A program made the translations under genes and the position numbers. This document shows, one piece after another, positions 49,551 through 56,726 of a stretch of DNA of 57,926 bases. Numbering within the stretch: the first letter of the stretch is position 1; the number at the start of each line of letters is the position of its first letter. The notes under the pieces were generated by a model. The model did no database searches, was not told the origin of the DNA, and saw nothing but the letters and a program-made list of their open reading frames with translations. Origin of the DNA: Streptomyces muensis (lineage in GTDB: Bacteria; Actinomycetota; Actinomycetes; Streptomycetales; Streptomycetaceae). The stretch covers positions 1-57,926 of the forward strand of contig NZ_JAKEIP010000029.1 in assembly GCF_021474425.1 (NCBI RefSeq). The letters are read 5' to 3'.

Positions 49551-50783
49551 TTACCGAATCGACATACCCGACAACGTCCGCGCGATCACCAGCCGCTGAA
49601 TCTCACTCGTCCCCTCGAAGATCGTGTAGATCGCGCTGTCCCGGTGCATCCGCTCCACCGGGTACTCCCGCGTGTACCCGTTGCCGCCGAGGATCTGTAT
49701 CGCCTGCGCCGTGACCTTCTTCGCCGTCTCGCTCGCGAACAGCTTCGACATCGACCCCTCGGCCGCCGTGAACGGCTTGCCGTTGATCGCCATCCAGGAA
49801 GCACGCCAGACCAGCAGCCGCGCGGCGTCGATCTGCGTGCGCATCTCGGCCAGCTGGAAGGCCACGCCCTGGTTGTCGATGATGGGCCGCCCGAACTGCT
49901 CACGCGTCATCGCGTAGTCGAGAGCGACCTCGTACGCGGCACGGGCCGTCCCCACGGCCATCGCACCGACCGCCGGCCGCGAGGCCTCGAACGTGGCCAT
50001 CGCCGCGTTCTTCACGCGCTCGCCGCCACCCGCCGCCTTGGCCCGCTCACGCGCCCGCGCGAGGCGCTCGTCCAGCTTCTCCTTGCCGCCCAGCAGGCAG
50101 GAGCCGGGCACGCGCACGTTGTCCAGGATGACCTCGGCGGTGTGCGAGGCGCGGATGCCGTGCTTCTTGAACTTCTGGCCCTGGGCCAGGCCCGGCGTGT
50201 TCGGCGGGATGATGAAGGACGCGTGCCCCTTGGAGCCGAGCTCGGGGTCGACGACCGCGACGACCACGTGGACGTTGGCGATGCCGCCGTTGGTCGCCCA
50301 GGTCTTCGTGCCGTTGATCACCCACTCGTCCTTGGCCTCGTCGTACACGGCACGGGTGCGCATGGAGGCCACGTCGGAGCCGGCGTCGGGCTCGGAGGAG
50401 CAGAACGCGGCGAGCTTGACATCGTTTGCGTCGCCGTACATCTGAGGCACCCAGGTGCCGATCTGCTCCTCGGTGCCGTTGGCGAGGACGCCCACGGCGG
50501 CGAGGCCGGTGCCGACGATCGACAGGGCGATGCCCGCGTCGCCCCAGAACAGTTCCTCCATCGCCATCGGTATGCCGAGGCCGGTCTGGTCGAAATACTG
50601 CTGGGCGTAGAAGTCGAGCGAGTAGATGCCGACCTTCGCGGCCTCCTGGATGACCGGCCAGGGAGTCTCCTCACGCTCGTCCCATTCGGCGGCCGCGGGG
50701 CGGATCACATCGGCCGCGAAGCCGTGCAGCCAGTCCCGGACCTCCTTCTGTTCGTCGTTGAGCTCCATGGTGAACTCGGCCAT
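49551..50783 (-). CDS. Acyl-CoA dehydrogenase
   Basis: A 410-residue ACAD with FCSSEPDAGSDVA (about 131-143), WVINGTKTWATNG (about 163-175), LGGNGYTREYPVERMHRD and the catalytic Glu loop IYTIFEGTSEIQ near residue 392. It is of the medium/short-chain type and acts on a fatty or branched acyl-CoA in the cytosol. It diverges from the TetR regulator at 50954, with a large palindrome between, so the TetR protein is very likely its repressor. Confidence 0.92.
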   Translation of the reverse strand: MAEFTMELNDEQKEVRDWLHGFAADVIRPAAAEWDEREETPWPVIQEAAKVGIYSLDFYAQQYFDQTGLGIPMAMEELFWGDAGIALSIVGTGLAAVGVLANGTEEQIGTWVPQMYGDANDVKLAAFCSSEPDAGSDVASMRTRAVYDEAKDEWVINGTKTWATNGGIANVHVVVAVVDPELGSKGHASFIIPPNTPGLAQGQKFKKHGIRASHTAEVILDNVRVPGSCLLGGKEKLDERLARARERAKAAGGGERVKNAAMATFEASRPAVGAMAVGTARAAYEVALDYAMTREQFGRPIIDNQGVAFQLAEMRTQIDAARLLVWRASWMAINGKPFTAAEGSMSKLFASETAKKVTAQAIQILGGNGYTREYPVERMHRDSAIYTIFEGTSEIQRLVIARTLSGMSIR

Positions 50784-50811
50784 GTCCCCTCCAGCGGCGG
50801 TACGTGCGTGT

Positions 50812-50846
50812 TACTAGCGGTAACCCTAGTTTGTTACCGGCTAGTA
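50812..50846. promoter_or_regulatory. 35-bp palindromic operator between ACAD and TetR genes
   Basis: TACTAGC-GGTAAC (50812-50824) and GTTACCG-GCTAGTA (50833-50846) are inverted arms with one extra G; the eight-base centre holds ACCCTA (50823-50828), a TAGGGT -10 box on the minus strand for the ACAD gene. Binding of the adjacent TetR protein would block both promoters. Confidence 0.7.
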
Positions 50847-50953
50847 GGTAAAGTCAACTGCCGATGACTCGTCGACAGCCCATTCGATGGATGGAGCATG
50901 TTGAGTGTTAGTTTGCGCAGGCGTCATCGATTCACCACGGGTGGGGAGAGCTC

Positions 50954-51598
50954 ATGGACACCACGCAGCGGACCGAGCAGCAGCGGTCCGCCGACCGCCG
51001 TCGGCGCGAGCTGCTGGAAGCCGCCGACCGGGTGGTGCTGCGCGACGGCCCACAGGCCTCGATGAACGCCATCGCCGCGGAGGCGGGCATCACCAAGCCG
51101 ATTCTGTACCGGCACTTCGGCGACAAGAGCGGACTTTACGCGGCGTTGGCCAAGCGGCACACGGATGCGCTGCTGGACTCGTTGCGGGCCGCGCTGGACG
51201 CTCCCGCGGACCGGCGTGAGCGGGTCGAGGCCACGTTGGACACCTACCTCGCGGCGATCGAGGCCCGGCCTCAGGTGTATCGGTTCCTGATGCATCCGAC
51301 CGAGGGGGGTCAGACGGCGGATCAGGGGTTCGACGTCGGCAAGCACTCGATGCCGTTGCTCCGCAGGATGGGCGAGGAGTTGGCGACCGTCATCGAGGAG
51401 CGGCTGGATCTCGGGCCGGGGAGTCAGCAGCTGGCCCGGGTGTGGGGGCACGGGATAGTCGGGATGATGCATGCCGCGGGTGACTGGTGGCTGGGGGAAC
51501 GGCCTTGTTCGCGGGCGGAGTTGGTACGGAGTTTGGCCGACCTGTTGTGGGGTCGGCTTGCGGCCGCGGGGGACAAAATGGGGGGTCCGGGGTTCTGA
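50954..51598 (+). CDS. TetR-family repressor of acyl-CoA dehydrogenase gene
   Basis: A 214-residue protein with an N-terminal TetR helix-turn-helix (ASMNAIAAEAGITKPILYRHFGDKSGLYAAL, about residues 35-65) and a helical ligand-binding domain (LRRMGEELATVIEERLD). It is FadR/KstR-like in neighbourhood but no specific subfamily can be claimed. GGGGAGAG precedes ATG 50954. Acyl-CoA is the probable inducer because its divergent partner is an ACAD. Confidence 0.9.
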   Translation: MDTTQRTEQQRSADRRRRELLEAADRVVLRDGPQASMNAIAAEAGITKPILYRHFGDKSGLYAALAKRHTDALLDSLRAALDAPADRRERVEATLDTYLAAIEARPQVYRFLMHPTEGGQTADQGFDVGKHSMPLLRRMGEELATVIEERLDLGPGSQQLARVWGHGIVGMMHAAGDWWLGERPCSRAELVRSLADLLWGRLAAAGDKMGGPGF

Positions 51599-51624
51599 CG
51601 GTTGTTTGCCATGTATCGGCCGGT

Positions 51625-51682
51625 GGGGGCTGGTCGCGCCCACGCGGCGGAGCCGCAAATTGACACAGCCCCGCGCCCCTAG
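51625..51682 (-). repeat. Streptomyces intergenic repeat, long form (copy 3, inverted)
   Basis: GGGGCTGGTCGCGCCCACG then CGGCGGAGCCGCAAATT and ACAGCCCCGCGCCCCTAGG: the reverse complement of copies 1 and 2. Its end overlaps the stop codon (51679-51681) of the peptide deformylase gene. Confidence 0.8.
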
Positions 51683-52233
51683 GTGGGCATCCCCGGCCGG
51701 CGCCAGGAGGCTCGGCCCGCTTGGCGCATCAAGCGTCTGTGGCGCCAACCCGTCACGCGGTCCGCGTAGACCGTCCCCTCCAAGTGATCGCACTCGTGCT
51801 GCAAGCAGCGTGCGAAGAAGCCGGTGCCGTGGATCGTCAGCGGCTCCCCCGTCATCGTGAAACCCTCCACCACCGCGTGGTCGTACCGCTCCGTCCCCGC
51901 CTCCAGGCCCGGCAGGGACAGGCAGCCCTCCGGGCCGCGGATCACCACCCCGTCCGTCTCCACCAGGCGGGGATTGACCACGTGCCCGAGATGACGTACG
52001 TCCTCGTCGTCGGGACAGTCGTAGACGAACACCCGGAGGGCTTCCCCCACCTGGTTCGCGGCGAGGCCCACCCCCTGGGCCGCGTACATCGTCGCGAACA
52101 AGTCCTCCACCAGGGTCGCCAGTTCGGGGCCGAAGTCGGTGACCTGGTCGCAGGGTGCGTGGAGCACCGGGTCGCCGAGCAGGGTGAGGGGACGGACGCG
52201 CCCGTGCGCGCCCGGAATGGAGGCGTTCCGCAT
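51679..52233 (-). CDS. def: Peptide deformylase
   Basis: A 184-residue metalloenzyme that removes formyl groups from nascent protein N-termini. All three motifs are present: GVGLAANQ (54-61), EGCLS (102-106, with metal ligand Cys104) and QHECDHLEG (145-153, His146 and His150). The motif I and helix layout fit type 1 deformylases. ATG 52233 lies seven bases after TACCCT on the minus strand, so it is probably leaderless. The C-terminal codons read RRPGMPT and the stop falls in the repeat at 51625. It diverges from the MurT gene across 112 bases. Confidence 0.93.
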   Translation of the reverse strand: MRNASIPGAHGRVRPLTLLGDPVLHAPCDQVTDFGPELATLVEDLFATMYAAQGVGLAANQVGEALRVFVYDCPDDEDVRHLGHVVNPRLVETDGVVIRGPEGCLSLPGLEAGTERYDHAVVEGFTMTGEPLTIHGTGFFARCLQHECDHLEGTVYADRVTGWRHRRLMRQAGRASWRRPGMPT

Positions 52234-52240
52234 GGCGGCA

Positions 52241-52282
52241 AGGGTACGGCGATTCGGGAGTGCGAATGGATCTCGATAGGCT
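52241..52282. promoter_or_regulatory. Divergent promoters of def and MurT genes
   Basis: TACCCT (52246-52241 on the minus strand) is seven bases before def. TAGGCT (52277-52282) on the plus strand is a -10 box for MurT, leaving a leader of about 56 bases with AAGGAGG near its end. Confidence 0.5.
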
Positions 52283-52345
52283 GACCACCACCACGTTGCC
52301 GTAGGGCTTCAGGCGCGGCGCGTACGCAAGGAGGATCGAGAACTG

Positions 52346-53584
52346 ATGGCAGGCAACTCGGACCCGCTGACGCCGCGGGCCAAGCTCGCCGTGACCGCGG
52401 GCAAGGCGGTCGCGGCGGCATCTCGCGCCGCGGGGCGCGGCAGCGGTTCGGTGATCGGCGGCCGGGTGGCGCTCAAGCTCGACCCCGACCTCCTCGCCAG
52501 GCTCGCGCAGAACCTGGACGTGGTCCTCGTGTCCGCGACCAACGGCAAGACCACCACGACCCGGCTCATCGCGGAGGCGCTGCGGGCCGCCGGTCCTGTC
52601 GTGTCCAACGCGCTCGGCGCCAACATGCCGGCCGGTATCACCTCGGCGCTCGCCGGCAGCTCGGAGGCGCGCTACGGCGTCATCGAGGTCGACGAGAAGT
52701 ACCTCGCCGGGGTCGCGCGGGACACCGACCCCAAGTGCATCGCGCTGCTCAACCTCTCCCGCGACCAGCTGGACCGCGCCGCCGAGACCCGGATGCTCGC
52801 CGAGAACTGGCGTGAGGGGCTGGCGGGCAGCAAGGCCGTCATCGTCGCCAACGCCGACGACCCGCTGGTCGTGTGGGCGGCGTCCTCGTCGCCCAACGTG
52901 ATCTGGGTCGCCGCCGGGCAGATGTGGAAGGACGACGCCTGGTCCTGCCCGTCGTGCGGCGGTGTGATGCAGCGGCCGGGCGACGACTGGTTCTGCGGTG
53001 AGTGCGGGTTCCGGCGGCCCACGCCGAGCTGGGCGCTGTCCGGTGACCACGTCCTCGACCCGCACGGGTCGGCCTGGCCCATTCACCTTCAGCTGCCCGG
53101 GCGGGCCAACAAGGCCAACGCCGCCTCGTCGGCCGCCGTGGCCGCCGTTTTCGGGGTGCCACCGCAGGTCGCACTGGAGCGGATGTACCAGGTGCAGGCC
53201 GTCGCGGGACGCTATGACGTCGTGCAGTTCGAGGGGCGGGACCTGCGGCTGCTGCTCGCCAAGAACCCGGCCGGCTGGCTGGAGACGTTCTCCCTGATCG
53301 ACCCGCCGCCGACCCCGGTGATCCTCTCCGTGAACGCGCGCGGCGCCGACGGCACCGACACCTCCTGGCTGTGGGACGTCGACTACACGCGGCTGACCGG
53401 GCACCCGATCTGTGTCATCGGCGACCGCAAGCTCGACCTCGCGGTGCGTCTGGAGGTCGCGAACCAGCAGTTCCAGGTGTGCGAGAACCTCGACCAGGCG
53501 GTGCAGCTGTGCCCGCCGGGCCGGATCGAGGTCATCGCCAACTACACCGCGTTCCAGGACCTGCGCCGCCGCGTCGGCAACTGA
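52346..53584 (+). CDS. murT: Lipid II isoglutaminyl synthase, MurT subunit
   Basis: A 412-residue Mur-ligase-like protein. Walker A SATNGKTTTT (63-72) is followed by a Mur-type central domain. Residues C201-x2-C204 and C217-x2-C220 form the zinc-ribbon insertion typical of MurT. MurT with GatD amidates the D-Glu of lipid II to D-isoGln using glutamine; MurT supplies ATP-dependent activation. AAGGAGG lies about ten bases before ATG 52346. GatD is encoded 24 bases after its stop. Confidence 0.92.
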   Translation: MAGNSDPLTPRAKLAVTAGKAVAAASRAAGRGSGSVIGGRVALKLDPDLLARLAQNLDVVLVSATNGKTTTTRLIAEALRAAGPVVSNALGANMPAGITSALAGSSEARYGVIEVDEKYLAGVARDTDPKCIALLNLSRDQLDRAAETRMLAENWREGLAGSKAVIVANADDPLVVWAASSSPNVIWVAAGQMWKDDAWSCPSCGGVMQRPGDDWFCGECGFRRPTPSWALSGDHVLDPHGSAWPIHLQLPGRANKANAASSAAVAAVFGVPPQVALERMYQVQAVAGRYDVVQFEGRDLRLLLAKNPAGWLETFSLIDPPPTPVILSVNARGADGTDTSWLWDVDYTRLTGHPICVIGDRKLDLAVRLEVANQQFQVCENLDQAVQLCPPGRIEVIANYTAFQDLRRRVGN

Positions 53585-53608
53585 GCCAAGAGACTTCAGG
53601 GGACTTAA

Positions 53609-54337
53609 GTGAGCGACAACCAACTGCGGGTCGTCTGGATCTACCCGGACCTGCTCAGCACCTACGGCGACCAGGGCAACGTCCTGGTCGTGGAGCGCCG
53701 TGCGCGGCAGCGCGGCCTCGACGTGGCCCGTCTCGACGTGCGCAGCGACCAGCCGATCCCGACGTCCGGCGACATCTATCTCATCGGCGGCGGCGAGGAC
53801 CGTCCGCAGCGCCTCGCGGCCGAGCGGCTGCGCCGGGACGGGGGTCTGCACCGGGCCGTCGAGAACGGCGCGATCGTGTTCTCGGTGTGTGCGGGCTACC
53901 AGATCCTCGGGCACGAGTTCATCAACGACCTCGGTCAGCGTGAGCCCGGTCTCGGGCTGATCGACGTGGTGTCCGTACGGGGTGAGGGCGAGCGGTGTGT
54001 GGGGGACGTCCTCGGGGACATCGACCCGCGGCTCGGCCTGCCCCCGCTGACCGGCTTCGAGAACCACCAGGGCGTCACCCACCTCGGCCCCACCGCCCGC
54101 CCCTTCGCCCAGGTCCGCCTCGGCAACGGCAACGGCACCGGTGACGGCACCGAGGGGGCGTACAACGACACGGTCTTCGGTACGTACATGCACGGTCCGG
54201 TGCTGGCCCGCAACCCGCTGATCGCCGATCTGCTGCTGAAGCTGGCGCTCGATGTGAACGCGCTGCCGCCGACCGACGACCGCTGGTACGAGGCACTGCG
54301 CAGCGAGCGGATCGCGGCCGCGCAGCAGCCCGCGTGA
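53609..54337 (+). CDS. gatD: Lipid II isoglutaminyl synthase, GatD glutaminase subunit
   Basis: A 242-residue class I glutamine amidotransferase. Nucleophile Cys94 in FSVCAGYQ and His195 in YMHGPVLARNP form the catalytic pair. It hydrolyses glutamine and passes ammonia to MurT. GTG 53609 has AGGGGA upstream. The gene pair murT-gatD is conserved in actinobacteria and firmicutes, and the C-terminal segment WYEALRSERIAAAQQ is a plain helix. Confidence 0.92.
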   Translation: MSDNQLRVVWIYPDLLSTYGDQGNVLVVERRARQRGLDVARLDVRSDQPIPTSGDIYLIGGGEDRPQRLAAERLRRDGGLHRAVENGAIVFSVCAGYQILGHEFINDLGQREPGLGLIDVVSVRGEGERCVGDVLGDIDPRLGLPPLTGFENHQGVTHLGPTARPFAQVRLGNGNGTGDGTEGAYNDTVFGTYMHGPVLARNPLIADLLLKLALDVNALPPTDDRWYEALRSERIAAAQQPA

Positions 54338-54433
54338 GCGCTGTCGCGCAGCCCGTCTGACGGCCCGTCCGCACAGGTGAGCGGGGTCGTCCAGCAGGCG
54401 GACGCACGGTTCGGCCCCGCCCCCTGATGCCGC

Positions 54434-54471
54434 TAGGGTGGCGGGGATTCGAGCCGGACAACGTGGTCCGG
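54434..54471 (+). promoter_or_regulatory. Promoter and leader hairpin of pfkA
   Basis: TAGGGT (54434-54439) is a -10 box. Soon after, CCGGAC and GTCCGG (54454-54471) form a perfect 6-base stem with a six-base loop in the leader. The -35 region is poor. Confidence 0.45.
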
Positions 54472-54503
54472 TCCCGGCCCACGTTGAGAAGGTATTCCGG
54501 GCT

Positions 54504-55529
54504 ATGCGCATTGGTGTCCTCACGTCCGGCGGCGACTGCCCCGGCCTGAACGCCGTCATCCGGTCCGTCGTGCACCGCGCCGTCGTCGACCACGGCGACG
54601 AGGTCATCGGCTTCCGGGACGGCTGGAAGGGCCTCCTGGAGTGCGACTACCTCAAGCTCGACCTCGACGCGGTGGGCGGCATCCTCGCCCGCGGCGGCAC
54701 CATCCTCGGTTCCTCCCGGGTCCAGCCCTCCCATCTGCGCGACGGCGTCGAGCGGGCCAAGGGCCATGTCGCGGAGCTCGGTCTCGACGCGATCATCCCG
54801 ATCGGCGGCGAGGGCACGCTCAAGGCGGCCCGGCTGATGTCGGACAGCGGGCTGCCCGTCGTGGGTGTGCCGAAGACCATCGACAACGACATCGCGGTCA
54901 CGGACGTCACCTTCGGCTTCGACACGGCCGTGGGTGTGGCCACCGAGGCCCTGGACCGGCTCAAGACCACCGCCGAGTCCCACCAGCGGGTCCTGGTCGT
55001 CGAGGTCATGGGTCGCCACACCGGCTGGATCGCGCTGCACTCCGGCATGGCGGCCGGCGCGCACGCCATCGTCGTACCGGAACGGCCCTTCGACATCGAG
55101 GAGTTGGCTCGTCGGGTCGGCGAGCGGTTCGACGCGGGCAAGCGCTTCGCGATCGTCGTGGCGGCCGAGGGCGCCAAGCCGCGGCCCGGCTCCATGGAGT
55201 TCGACGAGGGCGGCAAGGACATCTACGGGCACGAGCGCTTCGCCGGGATCGCGCGCCAGCTGTCGATCGAGCTGGAGCAGCGGCTCGGCAAGGAGGCGCG
55301 GCCGGTGATCCTGGGCCATGTGCAGCGGGGCGGTACGCCTACCGCGTACGACAGGGTGCTGGCGACCCGTTTCGGCTGGCATGCGGTGGAGGCCGTGCAC
55401 CGGGGCGAGTTCGGTCACATGACGGCGCTGCGGGGGACGGACATCGTGATGGTGCCGCTCGCGGAGGCCGTGGAGACGTTGAAGACGGTCCCGGCGGACC
55501 GGTACGAAGAGGCGGAGTGCGTGCTTTAG
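54504..55529 (+). CDS. pfkA: ATP-dependent 6-phosphofructokinase
   Basis: A 341-residue cytosolic glycolytic enzyme (fructose 6-phosphate to fructose 1,6-bisphosphate). TSGGDCPGLNAVIR (7-20) is the nucleotide motif; TIDNDI (125-130) carries the catalytic Asp127 and GRHTGW matches the substrate loop. Position 104 in GGEGT (101-105) is Gly, which points to ATP rather than pyrophosphate; PPi enzymes have Asp here. It belongs to the mixed-substrate group III PFK clade, as in Streptomyces. ATG 54504 is supported by AAGG upstream and the canonical N-terminus. Followed by a repeat and a terminator. Confidence 0.95.
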   Translation: MRIGVLTSGGDCPGLNAVIRSVVHRAVVDHGDEVIGFRDGWKGLLECDYLKLDLDAVGGILARGGTILGSSRVQPSHLRDGVERAKGHVAELGLDAIIPIGGEGTLKAARLMSDSGLPVVGVPKTIDNDIAVTDVTFGFDTAVGVATEALDRLKTTAESHQRVLVVEVMGRHTGWIALHSGMAAGAHAIVVPERPFDIEELARRVGERFDAGKRFAIVVAAEGAKPRPGSMEFDEGGKDIYGHERFAGIARQLSIELEQRLGKEARPVILGHVQRGGTPTAYDRVLATRFGWHAVEAVHRGEFGHMTALRGTDIVMVPLAEAVETLKTVPADRYEEAECVL

Positions 55530-55558
55530 AGGCCTCGCCGTAGGAGGTTCTCCTTCAT

Positions 55559-55610
55559 TGCCGGCTGCGGGTGGTCTGTGGTTGATCGCGCAGTTCCCCG
55601 CGCCCCTGGG
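55559..55610 (+). repeat. Streptomyces intergenic repeat, short form (copy 5)
   Basis: TGCCGGCTGCGGGT, GGTCTGTGGTTGATCGCGC, AGTTCCCCGCGCCCCTGGG: differs from copy 4 at about six positions. It lies between pfkA and the terminator at 55620. Confidence 0.8.
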
Positions 55611-55619
55611 TCGGCTGTC

Positions 55620-55651
55620 CCACCCCCGGTCACAGATGTGGCCGGGGGTGG
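55620..55651. terminator. Hairpin terminator after pfkA
   Basis: CCACCCCCGGTCAC and GTGGCCGGGGGTGG are 14-base arms with one G-T wobble and a four-base loop. It is followed by TTCT and then the -10 box TAGTCT (55655-55660) of the next gene. Confidence 0.75.
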
Positions 55652-55705
55652 TTCTAGTCTGGGGCGGACAGACTTGCACAACCCCCACGAAACAGGAGCC
55701 GGCGG

Positions 55706-56656
55706 ATGGATCACAGCGGGCACGGCATGACCATGGATCTGCCGCCGTTCACGCTGGGGCGGGGTCTTCAGTGGTCGGCCGACCCGTTCTTCCTCGTCGC
55801 CTGCCTGGTGGCGCTCGCGCTGTACGCCTGGGGGGTCGTGCGGCTGCGGCGGCGTGGGGACGCCTGGCCCGTGGGACGTACGGTCTCGTATGTCGTCGGG
55901 GTGCTGACCGTGATGCTCGTCATGTGCACCGGGCTGAACGACTACGGCATGGTCATGTTCAGCGTGCACATGGTGCAGCACATGGTGATCAGCATGCTGT
56001 CGCCGATCCTGATCCTGCTCGGTGCCCCGATCACGCTGGCGCTGCGGGCCATGCCGCCTGCGGGACGCGGGCGCAAGGGGCCGCGGGAGCTGCTGCTGGC
56101 CCTGCTGCACAGCCGGTACATGCGGATCATCACGCATCCGGCGTTCACGATCCCGCTGTTCATCGCCAGCCTCTACGCGCTGTACTTCACTCCGCTCTTC
56201 GACTTCCTGATGGGCTCCAAGACGGGGCACATCGCGATGATGGTGCACTTCCTCGCGGTGGGTGTGGTGTTCTTCTGGCCGATCATCGGCGTGGACCCGG
56301 GGCCGCACCGGCCGGGCTATCTGATGCGGATGCTGGAGCTGTTCGCGGGAATGCCGTTCCACGCGTTCTTCGGGATCGCGTTGATGATGGCGTCGGAGCC
56401 GATGGTCGAGACGTTCAAGAACCCGCCCGGCTCGCTCGGCATCGAGGCGCTCTCCGACCAGAACGCGGCCGGCGGTATCGCCTGGGCGTTCAGTGAGATC
56501 CCGTCCGTGCTGGTGCTGATCGCCCTGCTGTTCCAGTGGTACCGCTCGGAGCAGCGACAGGCCCGCCGCAAGGACCGGGCCGCCGACCGGGACGGCGACA
56601 AGGAACTCGAGGCGTACAACGCCTATTTGGCCTCATTGAACGCACGCGGAAACTGA
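55706..56656 (+). CDS. ctaG: CtaG-family cytochrome c oxidase assembly protein
   Basis: A 316-residue membrane protein with seven hydrophobic segments, of the Caa3_CtaG family. Conserved features are MVQHMVISMLSPILILLGAP (about 90-110), GHIAMMVHFLAVG (about 173) and a MPFHAFFGIALM segment; several His residues in membrane regions could bind copper. It is needed for copper insertion into cytochrome oxidase in related bacteria. An acidic/basic C-terminal tail is cytoplasmic. AGGAGC precedes ATG 55706; a TAGTCT -10 box lies 45 bases upstream. The His-rich MDHSGHGM start is notable. Confidence 0.85.
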   Translation: MDHSGHGMTMDLPPFTLGRGLQWSADPFFLVACLVALALYAWGVVRLRRRGDAWPVGRTVSYVVGVLTVMLVMCTGLNDYGMVMFSVHMVQHMVISMLSPILILLGAPITLALRAMPPAGRGRKGPRELLLALLHSRYMRIITHPAFTIPLFIASLYALYFTPLFDFLMGSKTGHIAMMVHFLAVGVVFFWPIIGVDPGPHRPGYLMRMLELFAGMPFHAFFGIALMMASEPMVETFKNPPGSLGIEALSDQNAAGGIAWAFSEIPSVLVLIALLFQWYRSEQRQARRKDRAADRDGDKELEAYNAYLASLNARGN

Positions 56657-56726
56657 GGAAACCGAGAGGCTTCGCCTTTCAGTAGCATGAAGCGCGTCGG
56701 GGGAACCGCACCGGGGGGAGCGGTAT

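Noticed and set aside
50924..54607. Minus-strand open frame of over 1200 codons across TetR, deformylase, MurT, GatD and pfkA
   Set aside because: It overlaps five well-supported genes in the other frame and lacks any recognisable domain; high GC makes such long antisense frames common.
54604..55529. Pyrophosphate-dependent phosphofructokinase
   Set aside because: Residue 104 is Gly in GGEGT, not Asp as in known PPi enzymes, so ATP dependence is favoured.
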